Assembly: GCA_039178835.1 (NCBI GenBank)
Contig: JBCDFA010000001.1
Location: 30,698 to 94,697, forward strand
Origin: AL-N1 sp039178835
Lineage (GTDB): Bacteria > Chloroflexota > Chloroflexia > Chloroflexales > Roseiflexaceae
Direction of reading: 5' to 3'
Length of the DNA stretch: 64,000 nucleotides
In this document: one piece after another, positions 1 through 8,180 of the stretch
Numbering within the stretch: the stretch's first letter is position 1
Layout of the letters: each line of letters opens with the position of its first letter
Position numbers and translations under genes: made by a program
Notes under the pieces: generated by a model
What the model was told of the DNA's origin: nothing
What the model saw: only the letters and a program-made list of their open reading frames with translations
Databases searched by the model: none

Positions 1-153
1 CAGGATGATGGCTCAATGACAGGTGATGTCGATTTTGCAAGTGCATCAGAGGTAGCTAGTGCCATAACGCCGGTCCCCGGTGGCACCGGACCTGTCACCA
101 ATGTCATGTTGCTGCGGAATGTTTTACATGCTGCTCGTTTGTTACAAACGTAG
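1..153 (+). CDS. folD: FolD, 3' end only (methylenetetrahydrofolate dehydrogenase/cyclohydrolase)
   Basis: Frame 1 is open from the window edge to a TAG stop and gives the last 50 residues of a FolD-type protein. It has the family's C-terminal signature: a GDVDF stretch, then ITPVPGGTGPVT, then a final helix reading LLRNVLHAARLL. FolD is a cytosolic bifunctional enzyme that interconverts methylene-, methenyl- and formyl-tetrahydrofolate using NADP. The visible part holds the conserved P-G-G loop and the closing helix. The N-terminal catalytic Lys/Tyr region lies outside the window. It converges with the AarF-like kinase gene, whose stop lies only 16 bases away. Confidence 0.9.
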   Translation, partial: QDDGSMTGDVDFASASEVASAITPVPGGTGPVTNVMLLRNVLHAARLLQT

Positions 154-169
154 CCGTTTCTATCGACAG

Positions 170-1843
170 CTATGGGTCACCGCGACGTATGATGCTCACA
201 AGCAGTGCTAAGCCAGTAAGGATGGCACCGATGCTGCCAATCAGGCTAAAAATAAACATGAACTGATTGTTCCATCCGAGACTAGCGGCGACACCGGTCA
301 TCCCTAATGTCAGCATAAAGGACATAAAAGTAACCGACAGCGCGATCCGCATGCTTGCCAATGTCAGTGCAGAGGCAAGGCGTCGTGTCTCTGTCTCCCG
401 TGTTTGAAGTGTTAGTTCACCATCCTCGAGACGACGGAGTGTATCGCTCAGTTGTCTCGGCAGAATCGTTGCTACTTCGCGAACCTCTTGTACTTGCTCC
501 AATGTGCGTTTTGCAACGGTTTCTGGTGAAGCAAGTTCTGCCAAGGCACGAGTCGCATAAGGCCGTGCCACGGCAAATGTATCAAGGTGGGGATCAAGTT
601 GTATACCAACGCCTTCCATCATCACGATTGCTTTCAACAATAACGCAAGAGGAACCGGCATGCGTAAATGATGCCGTCGGATAATCTGCAGTAATTCTTC
701 GTTTGTCTCGTGTGCCGACATTTCTTCCAGTGGGCTGTCAACAATGCGATCCATGAACCGCATCAGATCGCGTCGCAACGTGGGTGTGACATCACGTCGG
801 TCTAAGATATCTAGATGTTGCATGGCCCGTAATGCACCATTTGCATCATTGCGTGTGAGCGCTACTAACAGCAGGAGCAGGTTGTTAATGGTTTCTCGAT
901 CAAGCGAAACAACCTGCCCGAAATCGACGACACCAATGACGGCATTTGGTAGTGCAAAAAAATTACCTGGATGGGGATCAGCGTGAAAGAAGCCATCACG
1001 AAAAATCTCGCGAAGAATAAGTTCAACGCTATTACGAGCAAGCGATTTTTGATCAATGCCGTTCTCTTGTAGTTGTTGGATATCGTTAATTTTGACACCA
1101 AATAATCGTTCGCTCGTGAGTACACGCAGGCTGGTATGTTCCCAATAGATAGTTGGTATGTGTATGATGGTACTACCACGAAAGTTCTTGCGAAAGCGAT
1201 CAGCATTACGTCCTTCACGTCGATAATCTAATTCGGAACGTAATGTGGTACTAAGCTCCCAGGCCAGATCGACAAGGTTATATTGACTCCCCAGTGCTGT
1301 GCGCTCTTGTGCTAAGGCTGCGATATCGTTGAGAATAGCTAGATCGAGGGTCATTGTTTGCTGAATGTCTGGCCGTTGGATCTTCACGACGACCCGCTCT
1401 CCACTGTGAAGGGTGGCAGTGTGCACCTGCCCGAGCGATGCAGCGGCCAGAGGCTCATAGCAGAAGTCTTGAAACGCGGTATGCAATGGTCGACCCAGTT
1501 CAGACTCGATGATCTTGATGGCGACATCAGCAGGAAATGGTGGGACAGTATCCTGCAGTTTGGTTAATTCGATCAGGAAGGCAGGTGGCAAAATATCACC
1601 ACGGGTACTGAGCATTTGCCCTAGCTTGACAAATGTTGGACCAAGTGCGATTAACGTTTGTCGTAGTCGTTCTGGCCCACTGAGTGGATCAGGAACAGAG
1701 TGACGAACAATACGGCTAGGTAACGATAAGAGATTGGAAAGACCTAACTGCTCTACAAGATACCCAAAGCCATGATGCCCAAGGACCTGGGCTATTTGGC
1801 GATAACGTCCCAAGTAGCGTGCCTGACGGACGATTGGCCACAT
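170..1843 (-). CDS. AarF/ABC1/UbiB-family kinase-like protein
   Basis: A 557-residue protein-kinase-like ATPase of the ABC1/UbiB group. Visible hallmarks are the KxGQ motif (KLGQ at 73-76), the alanine-rich nucleotide loop and catalytic lysine (AAAS at 133-136, VVVKIQRP near 151-158), the catalytic HADPHPGN loop (287-294) and the metal-binding DFG (307-309). Two hydrophobic helices at about 505-553 anchor the C-terminus in the membrane, as in UbiB. The family supports quinone or isoprenoid lipid metabolism in bacteria, mitochondria and plastids, but its exact substrate is not settled and no ubi or men gene is nearby. Length is normal. It is monocistronic and convergent with folD. Confidence 0.9.
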   Translation of the reverse strand: MWPIVRQARYLGRYRQIAQVLGHHGFGYLVEQLGLSNLLSLPSRIVRHSVPDPLSGPERLRQTLIALGPTFVKLGQMLSTRGDILPPAFLIELTKLQDTVPPFPADVAIKIIESELGRPLHTAFQDFCYEPLAAASLGQVHTATLHSGERVVVKIQRPDIQQTMTLDLAILNDIAALAQERTALGSQYNLVDLAWELSTTLRSELDYRREGRNADRFRKNFRGSTIIHIPTIYWEHTSLRVLTSERLFGVKINDIQQLQENGIDQKSLARNSVELILREIFRDGFFHADPHPGNFFALPNAVIGVVDFGQVVSLDRETINNLLLLLVALTRNDANGALRAMQHLDILDRRDVTPTLRRDLMRFMDRIVDSPLEEMSAHETNEELLQIIRRHHLRMPVPLALLLKAIVMMEGVGIQLDPHLDTFAVARPYATRALAELASPETVAKRTLEQVQEVREVATILPRQLSDTLRRLEDGELTLQTRETETRRLASALTLASMRIALSVTFMSFMLTLGMTGVAASLGWNNQFMFIFSLIGSIGAILTGLALLVSIIRRGDP

Positions 1844-2126
1844 GTGTGTATTCCTTCATATAGCTAGAATCCCACGGTATTATAAGGAGTGGGAGTAATA
1901 GTATGTTCCATGATATTGTGTCATACTCTGGATCTTACTCTGTTGCATGTTCGCCGTCAATGTGCTAACTGTTCATTATGGTTGAGATTATATGTTTCTG
2001 TGGTATGCTAGTAGCAGATACACAGATTAACAATATCTTCTCCTGTAGCTTTCAAAACACAGGATCGTTGGTGTTAACCAAGGGTCTTATAGCTATGCCT
2101 AAAACTAGGCGAGAGAACACAGTAGA

Positions 2127-2552
2127 ATGGTAGTAGATATCACCCTTTACAGTCTCGATATGATTGTTTCAACGGTGCAGTACCGTAAAATTGCCGAAAT
2201 TCGGGGGAGTATTGTGTATCGGCTTATTCCTCTTGGATTATCACCACAATTTGCTCCACTTGCCGAAATCCGTGGCAACGCCGTCTACATGGTACACGAC
2301 TCATCGCTATCAGGAACACATGGCGCTGCTTTTGCTGAGATTCGTGGCGGTCGTGTGTATGAAATTATCGGAACAGTAGCACATCCGCAGTACCGTCAGA
2401 TTGCAGAAGTGCGTGGTATGAGTGTGTACAAAATGACCTCAAGCCTAGATATGGGGCGCCCTCGAAAAGTGGTTGAGGCGCAGGGAGAAGCTGACACTGT
2501 CCGTATTGGTGGCGCTGTTGCAGCACTTATGTATGCCGGATGGATTATTTAG
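2127..2552 (+). CDS. Repeat protein with four AEIRGxxVY units (beta-flower type)
   Basis: A 141-residue protein made largely of a 23-24 residue repeat. The core AE[IV]RGxxVY occurs four times, with the glycine at residues 27, 50, 74 and 97. A degenerate fifth unit (VVEAQG...VRIGG) leads into a hydrophobic C-terminus. There is no signal peptide. The period, the G-x-x-[VI]-Y core and the hydrophobic end resemble small bacterial proteins annotated as 4-fold or 5-fold beta-flower proteins, whose function is unknown. That family assignment is inference from the pattern. The Shine-Dalgarno is weak (GAGAG about 15 bases upstream), so the start is uncertain. The gene stands alone. Confidence 0.65.
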   Translation: MVVDITLYSLDMIVSTVQYRKIAEIRGSIVYRLIPLGLSPQFAPLAEIRGNAVYMVHDSSLSGTHGAAFAEIRGGRVYEIIGTVAHPQYRQIAEVRGMSVYKMTSSLDMGRPRKVVEAQGEADTVRIGGAVAALMYAGWII

Positions 2553-2680
2553 ATTCAATCTCTGTCTGTTGTGCTTGCTTACATCTGATATCTCAAGGAT
2601 ATCTTAAGGTTTCTTGGGGGAAACTTGTGTTGAAATTGAGGCTATCATCATAGACTTGTGTGAACTCCTCTCTCCTCTAC

Positions 2681-2719
2681 TTCTTGCCCTGCCGCAATTA
2701 ATAGACGGTAGGGCAAGAA
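2681..2719. terminator. Hairpin between two small genes
   Basis: Inverted repeat of 14 + 14 bases around an 11-base loop (left arm TTCTTGCCCTGCCG, right arm CGGTAGGGCAAGAA) with one wobble position. It follows the repeat-protein gene by about 130 bases. There is no strong T-run after the right arm, so it could be a terminator or a stabilising or processing hairpin. Apart from this hairpin I see nothing in the 326-base gap from 2553 to 2878. Confidence 0.55.
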
Positions 2720-2878
2720 AATATCACACAACTGATACATCTTCCATGTTTTTTGTTACGTATACTAATGGCAGGCTGAAGTGGTGATATTTGGCGTGGA
2801 AGTTGCATAACACAGAACGTGAAGTTATCATGAAAAATGACGAATAGAGCGAGATGACGTCTAGAGTCAGGAGTATGT

Positions 2879-3217
2879 ATGAAACCAGAGTATAACGATC
2901 AGCAGGTGATTAGTGACGTCAGTCCTGTTGTGCGAAACCAACTTCACGAGCGTATTGTGTATGCGGAAGGCGACCTTGATACGGTTGAGGAAGAAATTCG
3001 GGCGCAAATTGAGGAGATTGATTATGGTATGAAATATCACAACGAAACTGTTCAACGCCGCCGCAGGTCCGATAGAGCATTTTTTGTTGCTCAGTTACGC
3101 TATCTCAGGAAACATACGCAATCTCTACGAGCAATCCGACAGCCAAAATCTACTGTCTTCAAACGTATCATATCATTTCTTCGTTCTCGAAAAATGATAC
3201 CTTACAACGTCCCATAG
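2879..3217 (+). CDS. Small charged hypothetical protein
   Basis: 112 residues, not recognised. It starts at an ATG six bases after AGGAG, which supports translation. The first half is acidic with heptad-like helices (about residues 15-50). The second half is strongly basic, with an RRRR run near 62-65 and a KRIISFLRSRK-like tail. No membrane segment or signal peptide is seen. The charge pattern suggests a helical, nucleic-acid- or membrane-surface-associated protein, but that is inference. It lies 43 bases upstream of the antiporter gene on the same strand and may be co-transcribed with it. Confidence 0.5.
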   Translation: MKPEYNDQQVISDVSPVVRNQLHERIVYAEGDLDTVEEEIRAQIEEIDYGMKYHNETVQRRRRSDRAFFVAQLRYLRKHTQSLRAIRQPKSTVFKRIISFLRSRKMIPYNVP

Positions 3218-3260
3218 CTATAGTTGTATAAAACAAAAGGAGTGCACGGTTGTACTGTCA

Positions 3261-5180
3261 ATGCAAACAGTCCATACCGTGCGATTTGTTATGAGCGCAC
3301 ACGACATTCTCATTATGATGGGGTTGGTTCTCTCTATGGGTATCGCAACCCAACTACTCGCTGACTATATTAAATTACCAGCTATTGTTCCGTTGTTGGC
3401 AGTTGGGGTATTACTTGGCCCTGAGGTGCTGAACCTTGTTCGGCCTGATGAACTGGGTTTGGGGCTACGTGTAATCATTCCGCTTATGGTTGCTATTATT
3501 GTCTTCGAGGGAGGGATGGCACTGGATATCACCTATCTCCGACAAGTCTCACGTGTGGTGCGTAACCTCATTACGATTGGCTGTATCGTAACAGCACTCT
3601 TGGCTTCTGCCATTGCACACTGGCTGGTTGGTCTTGATTGGTCACTGGCTCTTTTGTTTGGTGCATTGGTCAGTATTACAGGGCCAACAGTCATCAATCC
3701 TTTGTTACGCCGGGCAGCGGTCACACAAAAGCTCAAAACAATCCTTATTGCTGAGGGTGTTTTGGTTGATGCGGTTGGTGCTGTTCTTGCCGTAGTCGTG
3801 TTGGAAGCCATCCTTGCACAACGCCAACCGCTCACAGGTTTTAGTGAGTGGGCCATTCGTGTGGGCGGTGGTGCGCTCATTGGTATTGCTGGTGGATGGT
3901 TGTTGGGGCGTGGCCTCCAACAGATAGGAAAACAGTTTTCACCTGAACTGACGCGACTGAGTGCTCTTGGCGGTGCGATTGCCATTTACACCATCGCTGA
4001 CACATTTAGTGCGGAAGCTGGTATTGCTGCGGCTGCGGCTGCTGGTATTGTAGTAGGCAATACACGATTTCCTCACGAGGAAGAAGTTCATCATTTTAAA
4101 GGTGATCTCACAACACTCGGTATCGGGGTCATCTTTATCTTATTGGCAGCCAACATACAGTTTGGTGATCTCGCGGCTCTTGGGTGGAATGGCGTGTTAG
4201 GAGTCGTTGCGTTGATGCTTTTGGTTCGCCCAGTGGCGGTGCTACTTTCAACGATTGGTACACGACTTACTATCAAAGAACGCTTGTTTATCTCCGCGGT
4301 CGGGCCACGTGGTATTGTTTCAGCCTCTTTTGCTACGTTCGCAGCGCTCCGTCTTGAAGATGCTGGTTATGCTGATAGTAATTTGCTTATTGGTCTGGTG
4401 TTCATGGTTGTTATTGGTACTGTCGTGGTCCAAAGTTTTTCAACGCCGTGGGTGGCCAAATGGTTAGGAGTACGTCCGATGCTTACAGTTATTATTGGTG
4501 CAGATCCACTAGGACGTGATCTGGCGCGTAATTTGCAGGCACAAGGCGAAGAGGTTGTGCTGATTGATCGAGATCCTCAAAGTGTTGCTCAGGCTCGCCA
4601 ACAGGAATTAACAGTCCTTGAAGGTGATGCATCCCATGAACAGGTGTTACGCAAAGCAGGTATTGAACGTGCACACAGTATTGTTGCAACAACGTCAAGC
4701 GATAAGGCGAATCTCCTTATCTGTCAGTTAGCACGTTCGCGCTTTGGTATTAATGATCTTGTTGCACGTGTCAATGATGATGCAAATATCAAAATGTTTA
4801 CAGAGCTTGGTATTCGTGCGATGAGTCCGAATGCTGTAGCTGTAATGGTCTTGGAAAATCTTTTGCGTCGCCCCAGTACACTCCAGTTATTGACCGATCT
4901 AGATCCTGGCAAAGAGGTGCGAGAGGCGACGGTTCACAATCAGGTATTTGTTGGGAAAGCCTTGAAAGACCTTTCTCTCGAAGGTGATGTCCTGATCGTC
5001 ATGATCCGTCGCGCAAACAAGCTCTTTGTGCCACATGGGAGTACGACGCTGGCATATGGTGATCAAATTACGATTATTGGTGCTTCAGAAGATGCCGCAT
5101 ATGCAGCATCTAATTTTGAGATCCAGACTGGCTCAGGTAAAGCATCGGTTGTTGGTGCAACCCCGGATATGTCCTCCTAA
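3261..5180 (+). CDS. Na+/H+ antiporter (CPA1 type) with C-terminal TrkA-N/TrkA-C
   Basis: A 639-residue monovalent cation/proton antiporter. Residues about 10-400 form a 12-13 helix NhaP-like transporter; the segment around residue 140-165 (FGALVSITGPT... and EGVLVDAVGAV) matches the ion-binding region of CPA1 antiporters. From residue 407 a cytoplasmic TrkA-N Rossmann domain begins (VIIGADPLGRDLA, then VLIDRD), which senses nucleotides, and the last 90 residues are a TrkA-C domain. It would exchange Na+ or K+ for H+ with nucleotide gating. The start is ambiguous: AAAGGAG lies about 18 bases upstream of the chosen ATG, and a second ATG at 3291 would remove ten residues. Confidence 0.88.
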   Translation: MQTVHTVRFVMSAHDILIMMGLVLSMGIATQLLADYIKLPAIVPLLAVGVLLGPEVLNLVRPDELGLGLRVIIPLMVAIIVFEGGMALDITYLRQVSRVVRNLITIGCIVTALLASAIAHWLVGLDWSLALLFGALVSITGPTVINPLLRRAAVTQKLKTILIAEGVLVDAVGAVLAVVVLEAILAQRQPLTGFSEWAIRVGGGALIGIAGGWLLGRGLQQIGKQFSPELTRLSALGGAIAIYTIADTFSAEAGIAAAAAAGIVVGNTRFPHEEEVHHFKGDLTTLGIGVIFILLAANIQFGDLAALGWNGVLGVVALMLLVRPVAVLLSTIGTRLTIKERLFISAVGPRGIVSASFATFAALRLEDAGYADSNLLIGLVFMVVIGTVVVQSFSTPWVAKWLGVRPMLTVIIGADPLGRDLARNLQAQGEEVVLIDRDPQSVAQARQQELTVLEGDASHEQVLRKAGIERAHSIVATTSSDKANLLICQLARSRFGINDLVARVNDDANIKMFTELGIRAMSPNAVAVMVLENLLRRPSTLQLLTDLDPGKEVREATVHNQVFVGKALKDLSLEGDVLIVMIRRANKLFVPHGSTTLAYGDQITIIGASEDAAYAASNFEIQTGSGKASVVGATPDMSS

Positions 5181-5184
5181 TAAT

Positions 5185-6444
5185 TTATGATACGGCCATA
5201 GTGCGATATTGTGTGTCCAGTTCAAAGTTTTGGGCGGCTGTGTCAGCAATCGAATCGCCTATGGCCAACGACGATGTTGCTGCGGGAGAAGGTGCATTTC
5301 GTACATGAATGATCCGATCATCCTGGTTAAAAACAAAATCATCAACAAGGCTGCCATCTGGTGCCAATGCCTGGGCACGTATTCCTGAAGGACCTTCTAC
5401 TACATCTTCTGAACGTATTTCTGGTACAAAGCGTTGAGCAGCCTTGACAAATAGATCTTTGCTAAAGTCACGAATCATTTCATCTAGCCCTGTACGCCAG
5501 TACTTCAAAGCCAGTGACTGAAAACCACGGTAACTCATGGCTTCCCATAAATCCTGTGGGTTGATATCCCAGCGTTTGTATCCTTCTCGTCCAAAGGCCA
5601 GTACCGCATTTGGTCCCAACCACATTGAACCATCCATTCGTAATGTGGAATGTACGCCGAGGAACGGAAATTCTGGATCAGGGACCGGGTAAATAAGCGC
5701 TCGAATCAAATGTTGTCGTTCTGGTTTGAGAACATAGTAGTCGCCACGGAAAGGAACGATCCGTGGCTCACGTGGAGCACCGCTCATCGCTGCAACTCGA
5801 TCAGCATACACCCCTGCACAGCCAATTAAAAACCGTGTTGTAAAGGAGCCTGTCGTTGTTTGCACACGTACCTCAGTGGTTTGACGATCTATAGAGGTAA
5901 CGCCACAATTGGTCAGAATGGTGCCTCCTGCTGTCTGGACCTCCTCAGCATAGGCTTCTGTTACTTGCTCATAATCGATAATACCAGTCTGTGGTGAGTA
6001 GATAGCTTTAATACCGGTTGCATGTGGCTCGATCTCATGGAGCCGCTCAGGACCTATCATTTCGACTCCAGGGACTCCATTGGCGATCCCACGCCGATAA
6101 ATCTCTTCCAGTCGTGGAATCTCAGCTTCTTCTGTTGCCACAATGACCTTACCACACAGATTGTAGGGAATGCCTCGTTCTTCACAATATTGGATGAGGT
6201 CTGCCTTTCCTTGCACACACATACGGGCTTTGAGTGAACCAGGAGTGTAGTAAATTCCTGAATGCAAAACCCCACTGTTACGCCCTGTTTGATGCTGGGC
6301 GATGGCAGGTTCTTTATCTAACACTGTTAATCGCAATGTCGGATAACGCTTCAGAAGTGTACGTGCTGTTGCAAGACCAATAATGCCTGCCCCAATAATG
6401 GTTACATCAGTATGGTGCCCTTCTGCAGAACCGTTTGTGGTCAT
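5185..6444 (-). CDS. lhgO: L-2-hydroxyglutarate oxidase
   Basis: FAD-dependent oxidoreductase of the DAO superfamily that oxidises L-2-hydroxyglutarate to 2-oxoglutarate, passing electrons to oxygen or the membrane quinone pool. The N-terminus has the dinucleotide fold IIGAGIIGLATA followed by an acidic residue in VLDKE. The LhgO-specific HQTGRNSGVLHSGIYY block follows closely, and GCAGVYAD and a C-terminal GPSGIRAQAL complete the pattern. About 419 residues, usual length. I prefer the second ATG (6444), which has a G-rich run seven bases upstream; an ATG seven codons earlier is possible. The gene has its own promoter and converges with the antiporter. Confidence 0.88.
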   Translation of the reverse strand: MTTNGSAEGHHTDVTIIGAGIIGLATARTLLKRYPTLRLTVLDKEPAIAQHQTGRNSGVLHSGIYYTPGSLKARMCVQGKADLIQYCEERGIPYNLCGKVIVATEEAEIPRLEEIYRRGIANGVPGVEMIGPERLHEIEPHATGIKAIYSPQTGIIDYEQVTEAYAEEVQTAGGTILTNCGVTSIDRQTTEVRVQTTTGSFTTRFLIGCAGVYADRVAAMSGAPREPRIVPFRGDYYVLKPERQHLIRALIYPVPDPEFPFLGVHSTLRMDGSMWLGPNAVLAFGREGYKRWDINPQDLWEAMSYRGFQSLALKYWRTGLDEMIRDFSKDLFVKAAQRFVPEIRSEDVVEGPSGIRAQALAPDGSLVDDFVFNQDDRIIHVRNAPSPAATSSLAIGDSIADTAAQNFELDTQYRTMAVS

Positions 6445-6492
6445 AGCTGTGCCCCCGTTGATCATAAAGCTTTGTGCTTGATTATAGGTAAC

Positions 6493-6521
6493 ATTATAAC
6501 AGGGGCCAGATTGTCTCTCAA
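6493..6521 (-). promoter_or_regulatory. Sigma-70 promoter of lhgO
   Basis: On the minus strand TTGAGA (6521-6516), 17 bases, then TATAAT (6498-6493), with TG one base before the -10 (extended -10). The predicted start near 6486 leaves a leader of about 40 bases before the chosen lhgO start. Confidence 0.7.
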
Positions 6522-6567
6522 TGAATCCGATACGAACATCTTTTAAAGGTTTTTTGTTGACATACTA

Positions 6568-6608
6568 AAAGGGTGTCAGATAACAAATTGCTTGTACTGA
6601 CACCCTTT
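6568..6608 (-). terminator. Intrinsic terminator of the VWA lipoprotein gene
   Basis: Perfect 12-bp inverted repeat, AAAGGGTGTCAG and CTGACACCCTTT, around a 17-base loop. Read on the minus strand it follows the stop of the VWA gene by about 24 bases and ends in a short T-run. Confidence 0.8.
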
Positions 6609-6631
6609 CTTATCATCATAGGTTATTTAAT

Positions 6632-8092
6632 TTAGGTTGCCCCAACGGCCCGTGCAAGTTCTCGCTGGATAACTTGCACAACCAGATCGTCAAGCCGTTC
6701 AACAGTAAAGGCATCAGGATCAACATTGTGCGTTGTTGTCTCACCTGGTGTTCCTGCTTCCTGCCCTGGTTGATAGGTTAAGAAGATAAAGGTGGCTAGC
6801 GTTTGTTGGGCTAATTGACGGAAAACATATTCTGCGTGATCATCCGTATTGCTGGCTGCGATTGGATAAATCTTGATGCCTTGCGTGACTGCGGCTCGGA
6901 CTTCATCAACGTAGTTGTAATTGTTCGGCTCGTGGGGTGGTGCATCGGCAACAAGGAACACTAATCGCACCGCGTCGTCTGACCATGTTACTTTATTCAT
7001 CGTCTCATGCAATCCTTCGTTGAGTGCCTCTGGTTCATCGCCGCCGCCATCAGCAGACACACTCAAGAGCAACTCTTCGAAAGCATCTACATCTGAAGTG
7101 AAATCATAGGTGCGTGTCACAAAATCATCGCCATGATCACGATAGGCTACCAATCCAAAGCGTAACTCTGGTCGTGGTGAGAATTGGTCAATACGATCAG
7201 CAATACTTATAATTGTTTGCTGAATTTGTGCAATCTCGTCTCCCATGCTGCCTGTCGCATCAAGCAAAAAGAGTACATCAAGGCGTGGCTGTTCTGGGCG
7301 TGCTTCTGCTCCCTCCAGCATATACGAGAAGGTCTCCTCCTGCCCACGGCTAAGCGTACCTTCTACCGCAGCGTTGCCCTTCTCGATCAGGACGCGTAGG
7401 GTTTGGCTACTGTCATTGATTCCCAGTGCCTTTGGAAAAGCAACGGTTGAACCACCGGCATAGGTGCGCCCTTCAAAGACTTGTTCTTCACCATCGAACA
7501 GCCGTACACGGGCATCAAGCACAGGTTGTTGCTGATCATTCGTTACCGTGAGCAGATACCGTTCGCTTACATCGATAATACGTCCTGGTGGGCTATAGAA
7601 TGAGGAAAGGTAGGCCTGATATGCCGTAAAATCAGCATTGTCATCAACTTCGCCTGCCCTGAGTGGTGTTCCCTGTTGTTCGTTTTGCGTTGTCTGTTCA
7701 GGTGGTTGAATCTGTTCTGGTGGAGCAGGTGTTGGTGCGGGGCCACGGATTTCGGCTGCTGGCTCTGATGCAGCAAAATGTTCGTCCTCTGCTACACTAC
7801 CTTCCTCTGAGGGGTTTCGGCTTGTTTCTGGTGGTGCCTCCATTGACTCTTCTACTGGCGCCTCTTCTTCTACAGGTGCATCTATAGCCCCGTGTCTAGA
7901 TGTTCCTGTGGCATCATCGCCTGCGGAACCTGATACTGACTCTTCTGCTGGCGCCTCTTCTTGTTCACGGTTAACTGCACCTGTCGGTTGATTGACTCCG
8001 CTACTAACTGAGCCACTTCCACCACACGCGGCAAAGAGGGGAAGTAGCAGTGCAAGAAGCAGGACAATCACAAGAGGAGATCGGTGGTACAC
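6632..8092 (-). CDS. Lipoprotein with von Willebrand factor A domain
   Basis: A secreted, probably lipid-anchored VWA protein. With the chosen GTG start, six bases after a perfect AAGGAGG, the protein has 486 residues and opens with a hydrophobic signal ending in the lipobox LFAAC (Cys 23). Residues about 35-150 are a Pro/Glu-rich linker. A small beta domain follows, then a VWA domain with the MIDAS motif DATGS (near 278-282) and a later AYRDHG and FLVADAPP. VWA domains bind metal and mediate protein or surface adhesion. The longer reading frame (to 8137) lacks a ribosome site. It lies downstream of murT, 88 bases away, and may be read from the same promoter. Confidence 0.82.
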   Translation of the reverse strand: MYHRSPLVIVLLLALLLPLFAACGGSGSVSSGVNQPTGAVNREQEEAPAEESVSGSAGDDATGTSRHGAIDAPVEEEAPVEESMEAPPETSRNPSEEGSVAEDEHFAASEPAAEIRGPAPTPAPPEQIQPPEQTTQNEQQGTPLRAGEVDDNADFTAYQAYLSSFYSPPGRIIDVSERYLLTVTNDQQQPVLDARVRLFDGEEQVFEGRTYAGGSTVAFPKALGINDSSQTLRVLIEKGNAAVEGTLSRGQEETFSYMLEGAEARPEQPRLDVLFLLDATGSMGDEIAQIQQTIISIADRIDQFSPRPELRFGLVAYRDHGDDFVTRTYDFTSDVDAFEELLLSVSADGGGDEPEALNEGLHETMNKVTWSDDAVRLVFLVADAPPHEPNNYNYVDEVRAAVTQGIKIYPIAASNTDDHAEYVFRQLAQQTLATFIFLTYQPGQEAGTPGETTTHNVDPDAFTVERLDDLVVQVIQRELARAVGAT

Positions 8093-8180
8093 AATAAGCC
8101 TCCTTGTGTAAGAGCATCTGAAGTAATACATACGCATGACGTTGTATCTCTTACAAAGGTTCCCGCTGGAGATTTGCTTG

